Shown: positions 23,802 through 31,008 of the stretch, one piece after another
How positions within the stretch are numbered: the stretch's first letter is position 1
Layout of the letters: each line of letters starts with the position of its first letter
Assembly (NCBI GenBank): GCA_035690495.1
Contig: DASSKK010000034.1
Span: 1-31,008 of the forward strand
Direction: 5' to 3'
Source of the DNA: DASSKK01 sp035690495
GTDB lineage: Bacteria > Actinomycetota > Actinomycetes > Propionibacteriales > Nocardioidaceae
Length of the DNA stretch: 31,008 nucleotides
The notes under the pieces: model-generated
Told to the model about the DNA's origin: nothing
Database searches by the model: none
What the model saw: the letters and a program-made list of their open reading frames with translations, nothing else
Position numbers and translations under genes: made by a program

Positions 23802-25499
23802 TCAGCGCACAAGCCCGCGGATCGCGGCGTCGAGCTCGCGCCGGTCGTCACGACGTACGACGGCGTCGATCACCTCGATGCCCCCGGCAGGCTCGTCCAG
23901 TGCCTCACGAAGCTCTGGCAGCGTGGTGACCCGTCGGTACGGCGTACCGGTGGCGGCGCAGAGGGCGGCGAGGTCGGTGCCGTGCGGAGTGCCGAACAGC
24001 CTCTCGTACGCGGCCCGATGCTCGGGCGCACCCTGCTCCAGCGAGGCGAACACGGATCCGCCGTCGTCGTCGACCACGACGATGCTCAGGTCGCGGCGAG
24101 CCTCGTCGGGACCGAGGACCAGACCGTTGCTGTCGTGCAGGAACGTCACGTCGCCGAGCAGCGCGAACGCGCGCGTCGTGTGCGGCCGGCCGAGGGTCGC
24201 ACCGATCGCAGTGGAGGCCGACCCGTCGATGCCGGCCAGGCCGCGGTTGCCGATCACCATCCTTCTGGCGCCGACCTCGTAGCGCGGCACCATCAGGTCC
24301 AGGTCGCGGACGGGGTTGGACGCACCGACGAACAGCAGGCCGTTCGGCGGGAGCACTGCGGCAACGGCGCCGGCGACCAGATGGGGAGTCAGCTCGCCGC
24401 GGTCGGCGAGCAGCGCGTCGAGCCGCTTTCCGACGTCCGCGTCGCGCGCTCTCCACTCGTCGAGCCAGCCGTCGTCGGCAGGCTGCTCGGCCGTCGCCGC
24501 GGACAGCACCCGCGAAGCCGCGTGGCCGGGATCGGTCCAGCCGGTGCGGCCGGGGACGGCGAGGATCTCGACGTCGTCGCGGGACAGCAGCTGCGTCACC
24601 GGCCGGGAGAGCGTGGGGTGCCCGCACACCACGATCCGCTCGATGCGGCCGGCGAGCTCGGGGTCCTCCAGCAGCAGCCGGTAGGTGCGGATCGCGTTCT
24701 CCCCGGTGCGCGACCCGCTGGTCGGCTCGGCGAGCAGCGGCCAGCCGCCGCGCTCGGCGAGGACCCTGGCCGGCGGGCCGGCGTCGTCGCCCGCCACCAC
24801 GACGGTCCGCGGACCCGCCTCGAGAGTCTCGGGCTCGGGCGCCGACGGCCGGGGCGTGGTCGTCCACGCAGCCTCGTGCTCCCGGCCATCGACCGGGGTC
24901 GTCCAGCCGTCCCGCGCGTCAGGTGTCAGCGGCGGCTCGAGCTGGAGGTTCAGATGCACCGGGCCCGGCGCCGAGCCCGTCGCACCGCGCGAGACCGCCA
25001 GCGCACGCGCGGTCAGCGACCGCCAGCCGCGCACCTGCCGGTGCTCGTCGCCGCCTGGGTGCCCCGCGGGCACGTCGACGGCCAGCCGGACCGCTCCGGC
25101 GAAGATGCCTGCCTGCTCGGTGGTCTGGTTGGCGCCGGTGCCTCGCAGCCGGGCGGGCCGGTCGGCGGTGAGCAGCAGCAGCGGCACGCCCGCATGTGAG
25201 GCCTCGAGCACCGCCGGGTGCAGGTTCGCCACCGCCGTGCCCGAGGTGGTGACCACTGCGACCGGCCGCCGGGAGGTCTTCGCCAGCCCGAGCGCGAGGA
25301 ATCCCGCGGAGCGCTCGTCGATCCGGGTGTGCAGGGCAAGTCGGCCGGCAGCGGCCAGCTCGAACGCGGCGAAGCCCAGCGCGGCCGACCGGGAGCCGGG
25401 GGCGAGCACGAGGTTCTCGACGCCGCCGCGCACCAACTCGTCGACGACCGTGGAGGCGAGCGCGGTGGCGGCGTTCGCCGGGGGTCGCGAGGTCGTCAC
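23802..25499 (-). CDS. menD: SEPHCHC synthase (MenD)
   Basis: MenD joins 2-oxoglutarate to isochorismate with thiamine diphosphate. The 565-residue product has the N-terminal LAPGSRSAALGFAA, the thiamine-activating E62 in TRIDERSAGF, a TTSGTAVANLHPAV segment, and the C-terminal metal/ThDP motif starting at GDVTFLHDSNG and ending at VVDDDGGSVF. The first position of that last motif is Asp where Asn is more usual; I do not take this as loss of function. The GTG at 25497-25499 overlaps the menC stop as GTGA. It is the last gene of menE-kinase-menC-menD, and menF, which makes its substrate, is 14.5 kb away. Confidence 0.95.
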   Translation of the reverse strand: MTTSRPPANAATALASTVVDELVRGGVENLVLAPGSRSAALGFAAFELAAAGRLALHTRIDERSAGFLALGLAKTSRRPVAVVTTSGTAVANLHPAVLEASHAGVPLLLLTADRPARLRGTGANQTTEQAGIFAGAVRLAVDVPAGHPGGDEHRQVRGWRSLTARALAVSRGATGSAPGPVHLNLQLEPPLTPDARDGWTTPVDGREHEAAWTTTPRPSAPEPETLEAGPRTVVVAGDDAGPPARVLAERGGWPLLAEPTSGSRTGENAIRTYRLLLEDPELAGRIERIVVCGHPTLSRPVTQLLSRDDVEILAVPGRTGWTDPGHAASRVLSAATAEQPADDGWLDEWRARDADVGKRLDALLADRGELTPHLVAGAVAAVLPPNGLLFVGASNPVRDLDLMVPRYEVGARRMVIGNRGLAGIDGSASTAIGATLGRPHTTRAFALLGDVTFLHDSNGLVLGPDEARRDLSIVVVDDDGGSVFASLEQGAPEHRAAYERLFGTPHGTDLAALCAATGTPYRRVTTLPELREALDEPAGGIEVIDAVVRRDDRRELDAAIRGLVR

Positions 25500-26449
25500 G
25501 AGGGTCGATCCTGCCGCAACGCCTCGACCCGGGCCAGCCGTTCCCGCCACGCGGCCTCTCTCTGTTCGGAGGCAGCCAGCCGCGTGACCGCGTCCGGATC
25601 GACGTCGGGGCGTACGACGGGCAGGGCGCCGTCGAGGGGCAGCAGAGGCTCGGCCACGACGTCGTCGCGTAGCAGCTGGACCGTGGCCAGCCCGCAGGCG
25701 TAGGGCAGCTCCGGCAGCGCCGCCGCGAGCGCGACGCCGGCGGCGATGCCGATCGAGGTCTCCAGGGCACTGGACACGACGACGGGCAGGTCGATCTCCT
25801 CGGCGATGCGCAGGCAGGCCCGCACCCCGCCGAGCGGCTGCACCTTGAGCACCGCGACGTCGGCGGCCTCCAGGTCGCGCACCCGGTAGGGATCCTCCGC
25901 ACGCCGGATCGACTCGTCCGCCGCGATCGGGACGTCGACCAGACGGCGTACTGCCGCGAGGTCCTCCACCGAGGCGCACGGCTGCTCGACGTACTCCAGT
26001 CCGCCGGCCGCACGGTCCAGCACCGGGATCGCGGCAACGGCCTGCTCGATCGTCCAGGCCCCGTTCGCGTCGACACGGATCCGACCTGCCGGGCCAAGCG
26101 CGTCGCGCACCGCCTCCAGCCTGGCCTGCTCGTCTCGGAGATCCTGGCCTGATTCGGCGACCTTGACCTTGGCCGTGCGGCATCCGCCGCTGCCGGCGAC
26201 GATCGCGGCCGCCTGCTCCGGGCCTACGGCAGGAACAGTGACGTTGACCGGCACCGTCTCGCGCACCGACGCCGGCCAGCCCTCGTCCGCCGCCTCGCGC
26301 GCAGCGCGCATCCAGGGCACGCACGTCGCGTCGTCGTACTCCAGGAACGGGCTGAACTCACCCCATCCCGCGTCGCCGCGCAGCAGCATCCCCTCGCGCA
26401 CCGTGATCCCCCGGAACCGGGTCCGCATCGGGATCGAGTACGCCGTCAT
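25496..26449 (-). CDS. menC: o-Succinylbenzoate synthase (MenC)
   Basis: MenC dehydrates SHCHC to o-succinylbenzoate; it belongs to the enolase superfamily. The 317-residue protein has the catalytic Lys pair at K96 (AKVKV) and K202 (VLKVQPLGG), and the Mg2+ ligands D127 (RVDANGAW), E155 (YVEQP) and D178 (IAADES). The ATG at 26447-26449 overlaps the 3' end of the small kinase gene as ATGA. All residues for activity are there. The ordering menE-kinase-menC-menD with 4-nt overlaps makes a single coupled operon. Confidence 0.95.
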   Translation of the reverse strand: MTAYSIPMRTRFRGITVREGMLLRGDAGWGEFSPFLEYDDATCVPWMRAAREAADEGWPASVRETVPVNVTVPAVGPEQAAAIVAGSGGCRTAKVKVAESGQDLRDEQARLEAVRDALGPAGRIRVDANGAWTIEQAVAAIPVLDRAAGGLEYVEQPCASVEDLAAVRRLVDVPIAADESIRRAEDPYRVRDLEAADVAVLKVQPLGGVRACLRIAEEIDLPVVVSSALETSIGIAAGVALAAALPELPYACGLATVQLLRDDVVAEPLLPLDGALPVVRPDVDPDAVTRLAASEQREAAWRERLARVEALRQDRPS

Positions 26450-26874
26450 CTCATCTCACCGAGCCAGGCCACCAGCCGTACCAGGCGATCCCCGACGACA
26501 GGGATCGAGGTGTCGACGTCGAAGTGCGGCCCGAGCCCCAGCGGCCCGATGTGCGGGGCGGCGTCACGGATCCGCTGCTGCGCGTCCTCGTCCATCGGCA
26601 GGTGCGCGGCATGCCGGCGGCGACCGCCGTACCGCTCGAGTGCAACACAGCCGGCCGGATGTGAGGCAGCCTGCCGGATCACCACCTCGCGAGCGGCACG
26701 ACGTACCACGAACCTGTCCTGGGGAGCGTCGTCCCCCATCCCGTCGACGATCGCCTCCTTGACCGTGTCGAGGCTCAGCAGCGGCAGCCGCAGCGCGTCG
26801 CGGAGCAGCTCGGCCAGCGTCGTCTTGCCCGCGCCCGGCAGCCCGGAGACGACCACGACCGGACCCCTGCTCAC
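26446..26874 (-). CDS. Small P-loop kinase-like protein, possibly internally deleted
   Basis: A 142-residue protein with a Walker A loop GLPGAGKTT at about residues 11-19, then SLDTVKEAIVDGMGDD and, in the second half, VALERYGGRRRHAAHLP, resembling the lid region of AAA_33/adenylylate-type small kinases. The part between HPAG and VALERY, where such kinases usually have a central strand and a Cys/Pro segment, appears to be missing by about 30-35 residues, in frame. The GTG start overlaps the menE stop and its end overlaps menC, so it is translated with the menaquinone genes. The substrate is unknown and no menaquinone step needs it. It may be intact and simply short. Confidence 0.7.
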   Translation of the reverse strand: MSRGPVVVVSGLPGAGKTTLAELLRDALRLPLLSLDTVKEAIVDGMGDDAPQDRFVVRRAAREVVIRQAASHPAGCVALERYGGRRRHAAHLPMDEDAQQRIRDAAPHIGPLGLGPHFDVDTSIPVVGDRLVRLVAWLGEMR

Positions 26875-27905
26875 CGCGCCTCCCGCAGGGCCACGCGATC
26901 GACCTTCCCGTTGGGCAGAAGGGGAAGGGCCGCCATCGCGCGGACCTCGCGCGGCGCCCAGGCGCGCGGGTGGACCGCACTCACCCAGTCGCGCGCCTCG
27001 TCGAGGGAAAGCGCGCCCACCACCGCCGCGACCACTCGCTGCCCCCACTCCGGGTCGGGCACCCCGAACACCTCGACGGCCGAGACGGCCGGGTGCTCGC
27101 GGAGCCGGTCGGCCACCGCCGAGGCGGAGACGTTGACCCCTCCGGAGATCAGTACGTCGTCGACGCGGCCGAGAACGTGCAGTCGTCCGTCGTCGTCGAT
27201 TCGGCCCGTGTCCTGGGTGCGGAACCAGCCGTCGACCAGCACCTCCGCAGTCGGGCCCGGCCGACCGTCGTACCCGTCGAAGAGCACCGGCCCGCCGAGC
27301 CAGACCCGCTGGTCCGCGGCGATCCGGACCGCGACCCCGTCCAGCGGCAGCCCGTCGTAGACGCAGCCGCCGCACGTCTCGCTCATCCCGTACGTCGTGA
27401 CCAGCCGGATCCCCGCGCTCGCCGCGGCCTCGCGCAACCGGTCGTCGAGGCGCGCACCGCCGACCAGCACGGTGTCGAAGGAGCGCAGCGCCTCGAGCTC
27501 TCGTGGCTCCGCGAGGATCCGGGCCAGCTGGGTCGGCACCACCGACACGTAGCGGCGCGCTTCTTCTCGGGCGCCCATCGACGCCGCCGCGTCGGCCAGG
27601 GTGCCGGCCTTCACGACGGGTTCGGTGCCCGCGAGCACAGAGCGGAACAGCACCTGCAGGCCGGCGACGTACGCCGGCGGGAGCATCAGCAGCCAGCGGC
27701 CGGGACCCCCGAGCCGCGCATGCGTCGCGGTCGCCGACGCCCGCATCGCGTCGCGCGAGAGCAAAACCCGTTTCGGCTCGCCGGTGCTGCCCGAGGTCTC
27801 CACGACCAGACGGGGCGGCTGTGCCGCGTCGTTCCAGGCGCGGAGCATCGCGAGGACCTCTTCGGCCTCCCCGCGCACGGGGCGAGCGGGCGCGGGGTTG
27901 GTCAC
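26871..27905 (-). CDS. menE: o-Succinylbenzoate-CoA ligase (MenE)
   Basis: MenE activates o-succinylbenzoate with ATP and CoA. The 344-residue protein is of the acyl-adenylate superfamily: the phosphate loop SGSTGEPKRVLLS near residue 40, the TTYGMSETCGGCVYDG motif, DGWFRTQDTGRID and the C-terminal GRVDDVLISGGVNVSASAV with LPNGKVDR (catalytic Lys). The N-terminal domain is short, as in actinobacterial MenE. I chose the GTG at 27903-27905 because TAGCGT is eight bases upstream; a GTG six bases further up is an alternative. The gene is first of the operon with the P-loop kinase, menC and menD. Confidence 0.93.
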   Translation of the reverse strand: MTNPAPARPVRGEAEEVLAMLRAWNDAAQPPRLVVETSGSTGEPKRVLLSRDAMRASATATHARLGGPGRWLLMLPPAYVAGLQVLFRSVLAGTEPVVKAGTLADAAASMGAREEARRYVSVVPTQLARILAEPRELEALRSFDTVLVGGARLDDRLREAAASAGIRLVTTYGMSETCGGCVYDGLPLDGVAVRIAADQRVWLGGPVLFDGYDGRPGPTAEVLVDGWFRTQDTGRIDDDGRLHVLGRVDDVLISGGVNVSASAVADRLREHPAVSAVEVFGVPDPEWGQRVVAAVVGALSLDEARDWVSAVHPRAWAPREVRAMAALPLLPNGKVDRVALREAR

Positions 27906-27913
27906 GGGCACTC

Positions 27914-27932
27914 ACGCTATGCCTGGAAGAAT
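27914..27932. promoter_or_regulatory. Overlapping divergent leaderless promoters for menE and menA
   Basis: On the minus strand TAGCGT (27914-27919) is eight bases from the menE GTG. On the plus strand AAGAAT (27927-27932, first base off TANNNT) is eight bases from the menA ATG. Only 35 bp separate the start codons, so the two polymerases would compete for the same DNA. Confidence 0.4.
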
Positions 27933-27940
27933 CCCCGACC

Positions 27941-28828
27941 ATGGCAACCCCTGCGCAGTGGCTCGAGGGAGCCCGCCCGCGCACCCTTCCGGCGGCGGTC
28001 TCCCCCGTGCTCGCAGGCACCGGCGTCGCGGCGTTCCTCGGCGCCGCGGTGTGGTGGAAGGCGCTGCTGGCGCTGGTGGTCTCGGTGGCCCTGCAGGTGG
28101 GCGTGAACTACGCCAACGACTACTCCGACGGCGTCCGCGGCACCGACACCGACCGGGTCGGGCCGCTGCGGCTGGTCGGGTCCGGAGCGGCTGCTGCGGC
28201 GACAGTCAAGGCCGCGGCGTTCGCCTGCTTCGGCCTCGCCTGCGTGGCCGGCCTGGTGCTCGCGGCCAGCACGGCCTGGTGGCTGATCGTGGTCGGCGCG
28301 GTCGCAATCCTCGCCGCGTGGTACTACACCGGCGGCTCGCACCCCTACGGCTACCAGGGCCTCGGCGAGCTGATGGTGTTCGTCTTCTTCGGGCTGGTCG
28401 CGGTGCTCGGCACGGCGTACGTCCAGGTGGCCGCCTCGACGGTCGCCGGCTGGCTGCTTCCCGCCGGGTACGCCGCCATCGGCGTCGGGGCGCTGGCCTG
28501 CGCGATCCTGGTCGCCAACAACCTGCGCGACATCCCCACCGACCGCGCCGTCGGCAAGAACACCCTGGCCGTCGTGCTCGGCGACGAGCGGTCCCGGGTC
28601 GCCTACGGGCTCTTGATCACGTTGGCCGGGCTTTCACTGGTCGGCCTCGCGCTGGTCACCAGCGTCTGGGCGCTTCTTGGGCTGATCTTCCTGGTGCCCG
28701 CGGTGCCGGCGACGCGGCTGGTGTTCGCGGGTACGACGGGCCGCGAGCTGGTGCCGGTGCTCTCCCGCACAGGCTCCGCCGAGCTCGCCTATGCCGTCGG
28801 CCTCCTCGCCGGACTGCTCCTCGCCTGA
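27941..28828 (+). CDS. menA: 1,4-Dihydroxy-2-naphthoate polyprenyltransferase (MenA)
   Basis: MenA attaches the isoprenoid tail to dihydroxynaphthoate in the membrane. The 295-residue protein has about eight hydrophobic segments and the two aspartate-rich motifs of the UbiA family: NYANDYSDGVRGTD near residue 53, and NNLRDIPTDRAVGKNTLAV near 187. The N-terminal WLEGARPRTLPAAVSPV is also typical. The ATG is eight bases after a weak -10 box, so leaderless initiation is likely. It is divergent from menE. All key residues are present. Confidence 0.95.
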   Translation: MATPAQWLEGARPRTLPAAVSPVLAGTGVAAFLGAAVWWKALLALVVSVALQVGVNYANDYSDGVRGTDTDRVGPLRLVGSGAAAAATVKAAAFACFGLACVAGLVLAASTAWWLIVVGAVAILAAWYYTGGSHPYGYQGLGELMVFVFFGLVAVLGTAYVQVAASTVAGWLLPAGYAAIGVGALACAILVANNLRDIPTDRAVGKNTLAVVLGDERSRVAYGLLITLAGLSLVGLALVTSVWALLGLIFLVPAVPATRLVFAGTTGRELVPVLSRTGSAELAYAVGLLAGLLLA

Positions 28829-28842
28829 GCCGGCATCGGCTC
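28827..28842 (+). terminator. Hairpin at the menA stop codon
   Basis: GAGCCG-GCAT-CGGCTC is a perfect 6-bp stem with a tetraloop, overlapping the menA TGA. No U-run follows, so it may be a weak terminator of the kind common in high-GC actinobacteria. Confidence 0.4.
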
Positions 28843-28876
28843 TCCGGACAGTGCAGCCGCCGCCCCGACGCCGTAA

Positions 28877-29310
28877 GCGAAGTTCGGCCGCGCCCTGCTT
28901 TTCGACCTCTACGCCAACGAGTCCAGCCGTCCCAACCTGGCCCGCTACCTGTTCCTCGACACCAGGTCGCAGGACTTCTACGCCGAGTGGACGGCCGTCG
29001 CCAGGGGCGCCGTCGCAGCCCTGCGCATCGAGGCCGGCCGCAACCCCTACGACCGCGGCCTCACCGATCTGGTCGGCGAGCTCTCCACCCGGAGCGAGGA
29101 GTTCGGACCTGGTGGGCGAGCCACAACGTCAAGCTGCACCGCACGTCGACGAAGAAGATGGTGCACCCGGTCGCCGGAGAGCTGGAGCTGACAGGTGAGG
29201 CCCTCGCGCTGCCCGAGGACGGCGGCCTCACCCTCATCACGTACACGGTTGAGCCAGCGAGTGCGTCTTCTCAGGTCGCTCCAGTTCCTGGCGAGCCCGG
29301 CCATGCCGCG
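28877..29310 (+). pseudogene. Remnant of an MmyB-type XRE-family regulator (C-terminal ligand domain only)
   Basis: Starting right after an in-phase TAA, the frame encodes GRALLFDLYANESSRPNLAR, FLDTRSQDFYAEWTAVA and DLVGELSTRSEEF, the MmyB-like ligand-binding domain that follows a helix-turn-helix in many actinobacterial regulators. At about 29105 one base is missing and the match continues in another frame: TWWASHNVKLHRTSTKKM, HPVAGELELTGEALALP. Near 29260 it changes frame again (VRLLRSLQFLASPA). The DNA-binding half and any start codon are absent, so it cannot make a functional regulator. The 5' part may have been lost when the menA end was formed. Confidence 0.8.
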
Positions 29311-29429
29311 AGTCGTGCACCGACGAGGTGCTCTGGGCCGCGTGCGTTCGCACAAAACTCTCAGTCGCTTCACAGCCCCCGCGTGCCACAGTAGGGCGGC
29401 ACTGCCGACGACTCGGGGAGCGGGACACA

Positions 29430-30035
29430 GTGGCCATTTCCGACGGAGACACTGCTGTGGCGGAGCACTCCGCCACCTACCGGGCGCAGCGGGCTATCGC
29501 GACAGCCCTGGCGGTGTGGGGGCTGGGTTACGCGTGCTATCGCGCCTATTACGCCGCCGGCGGCGAGATCGGCATGATCGGCCAGCCCATGTCCGACGCG
29601 CAGTTCCGCGCCGTCAACGCCGGCGGGGCGGGCATCGTGCTTCTTGGCGCGCTGTTGCCACTGATGCTCGTCCGCGCGACGTCACTGCGACCTGCCGCAC
29701 CGACACTGGCGTGGATCGTCGGGGTCGGCTGCTGCATGCACGCCCTCGTCGATGGCATACTCCGCCTGCTTAGCCTCACCGGTGTGCATCTCACCCAGCT
29801 CCCTGCCGAACTGTGGCAATCGTTCGACCGTCGGGCTGCGGATCTGCAAGACCTGCTGCTGAACGAACCGTGGTTCCTCGCCGAGGGGATGCTGTGGGTC
29901 GCCCTCGGCGTCGCCAGCATCAGAACTCCGCGCCGTCGCCCCTGGCTGGCGTCGGCAGCGGCTACGTGCCTGCTGCTGACCGTCGTCGGCGTCCTGTCCG
30001 GACTTGACGTCATCGGCTCCTTCCGCATCGGCTAG
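29430..30035 (+). CDS. Integral membrane protein, DUF3995-like
   Basis: A 201-residue membrane protein with about four hydrophobic stretches (near residues 19-38, 62-84, 96-115, and 170-195). The combination of a first segment followed by YYAAGG, a middle segment ending in LRLLSLTG, and a WFLAEGMLWVALG helix resembles DUF3995 proteins, of unknown function. The GTG start at 29430 is preceded by GGGGAG at nine bases. It is not part of an obvious operon: an MmyB-like remnant lies before it and a recombinase after it. No enzymatic motif is seen. Confidence 0.65.
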   Translation: MAISDGDTAVAEHSATYRAQRAIATALAVWGLGYACYRAYYAAGGEIGMIGQPMSDAQFRAVNAGGAGIVLLGALLPLMLVRATSLRPAAPTLAWIVGVGCCMHALVDGILRLLSLTGVHLTQLPAELWQSFDRRAADLQDLLLNEPWFLAEGMLWVALGVASIRTPRRRPWLASAAATCLLLTVVGVLSGLDVIGSFRIG

Positions 30036-30179
30036 CCAGCGCGCGCACCATCGTGGGAACACAACGCAGTGCGTCACACCGCCGCCAGCCGCGCTGGTAT
30101 GCCGCCTAGCGTCAGGCAAGGTGCCTCACCGAGGCGACCCGCCGCTGGGGCATGCTCAGCAGGTCGCCAGGAGCCCGCC

Positions 30180-30731
30180 ATGCCCCACATCGACGGCCTG
30201 ATCCCGTCCGACCCCGCCCTCTACGCCCGACTGCCGAAGGTTCATCAAGACGAGTCCCGCACCCAGGGTCTGGACCGTCTCGAGCTGATCCGGTTCCTCC
30301 AGTTCGCACAGGCCATCACCGTGCACCATGGCGCGTTGGCTTACCTGCTAGGGATCAACGCCCTGCGGGCTTCGGAGGCGGCCGCGGTGCGGATCGAGGA
30401 CTACCGCGAGACCACTGCGCGGGCAGGGGTACTGCATCTGGTCGGGAAGGGCAACAAGCCAGTCACCATGCCACTGACCGTCCCGGTGCTGCGGGTCCTG
30501 GAGGCCTGCCGGGGGGAACGTATCGACGGACCGCTCGTGCTACGTCCGGTCTCGGGCAAGCCGATCGACCGCGCGATCACCAACGCCCTCGACGCCGGAG
30601 TCCCCCTGCGCGACGCCCAGATCCTCGCCCGCCATGCCGATCCCCGGACCACCGAGCACTACGACCGCGCACGCGGCAACCTCGACCGCCACGCCGTCCA
30701 CTTCCTGACCGCATACGTCGCCGGCGTTTGA
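30180..30731 (+). CDS. Shortened tyrosine recombinase/integrase, lacking the core-binding domain and the HxxR box
   Basis: A 183-residue phage-type integrase relative. Present: the first catalytic Arg in INALRASEAAAVRIED, the beta-hairpin Lys in VGKGNKPVTMP, and the C-terminal ILARHADPRTTEHYDRARG with the late His and the Tyr nucleophile. Absent: the N-terminal SAM-like core-binding domain (about 100 residues), and a block of about 30 residues between GKPIDR and AITNALDAG that normally holds the HxxR box. The ATG is six bases after AGGAG, so it could still be translated, but catalysis is unlikely. Upstream in-frame ATG/GTG codons reach 30069 but show no conserved residues. Probably a relic of a mobile element. 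Confidence 0.8.
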   Translation: MPHIDGLIPSDPALYARLPKVHQDESRTQGLDRLELIRFLQFAQAITVHHGALAYLLGINALRASEAAAVRIEDYRETTARAGVLHLVGKGNKPVTMPLTVPVLRVLEACRGERIDGPLVLRPVSGKPIDRAITNALDAGVPLRDAQILARHADPRTTEHYDRARGNLDRHAVHFLTAYVAGV

Positions 30732-31008
30732 CGCGTGTCCGTTCCGCCCGCTATGACGCATCTACCCAGCGCAAAGTGAGAGACAGATGCGGGAGCTGCA
30801 TGTACCGGGGTCACTGCTAGGCATGGCGACCACGCCTATGAGCCTCTGCCGCGTCTGTGCTGTGCGCCCGAGAATAAGCCGTGCATTGATAGCCGAGTCG
30901 CTTTGCAACGTTGTGAGCTGTCCTCCCAGAAGGGACGGTGGCGACCCTTTGGCTTAGTCAATCCACAGTGGATGCGTCCGCCGTTGTGCAGCCCTCGTGA
31001 TCGTGCGT
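30732..31008. other. Gene-poor end of window
   Basis: No open frame with family features, no RNA gene and no clear terminator or att core could be found in the 277 bases after the recombinase. Base composition looks less GC-rich than the rest, as is common beside integrase relics. A small perfect palindrome CAACGTTG lies at 30906-30913. Confidence 0.4.

Noticed and set aside
24040..24110. MenD metal motif with Asp in place of the first Asn as loss of function
   Set aside because: Neighbouring positions vary among actinobacterial MenD as I remember them, and Asp can also bind metal; the rest of the protein is intact.
25390..25499. An upstream start for MenD in the long frame that continues through menC
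   Set aside because: The extra part is in the menC gene in another frame and has no MenD residues; the GTGA overlap is the natural start.
30732..31008. A tRNA or att core next to the recombinase
   Set aside because: No cloverleaf-like sequence or direct repeat with other parts of the window could be found.

Overview
The window is high-GC DNA from an actinobacterium, most likely a Nocardioides-like member of the Propionibacteriales. The evidence is the NADH dehydrogenase operon headed by a menaquinone-modifying reductase, a complete-looking menaquinone gene set, frequent 4-nt ATGA/GTGA gene overlaps, and several promoters whose -10 box lies 6-8 nt before the start codon (leaderless type). The genus is an inference from gene content and style, not from a search.

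Layout. 1-6979 (minus): menJ-like reductase, then nuoA, B, C, D, E, F and the 5' part of nuoG, which runs off the window edge. nuoB carries an apparent one-base frameshift. The tails of NuoD and NuoE are built from copies of a short dispersed repeat. 7097-9255: menG (minus) and menF (plus), divergent. 9242-19870: a CitA/DcuS-type two-component system (minus) facing a plus-strand operon for an iron/tricarboxylate-type ABC importer (Tat lipoprotein, double-length permease, ATPase), a class III CoA-transferase, a CitE-like CoA lyase, and broken PrpB-like and PrpD genes. 19970-22784 (minus): an AraC-DinB fusion regulator and a CPA1 Na+/H+ antiporter ending in a UBP-type zinc finger. 22841-23786 (plus): an Xre/MbcA-like antitoxin and RES toxin pair with a palindromic operator. 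23802-28828: menE, a small P-loop kinase, menC and menD (minus), divergent from menA (plus). 28877-31008: a decayed MmyB-type regulator, a DUF3995-like membrane protein and a shortened tyrosine recombinase.

How the genes work together. MenF, MenD, MenC, MenE, MenA, MenG and MenJ are steps of menaquinone synthesis. Complex I, encoded by nuo, uses that menaquinone as electron acceptor. The menF and menD blocks are separated by about 14 kb of accessory-looking DNA (two-component/ABC/CoA cluster, antiporter, toxin-antitoxin). The sensor kinase, importer, CoA-transferase, CitE-like lyase, PrpB and PrpD together suggest sensing, uptake and cleavage of a tri- or dicarboxylic acid such as an alkyl-citrate; the substrate is not established.

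A recurrent oddity is missing internal segments. PrpB-like, PrpD, the P-loop kinase and the recombinase each lack a block expected from their families, and nuoB and the MmyB-like remnant show single-base frame changes. This may be real gene decay or assembly error; only reads or re-sequencing can decide.
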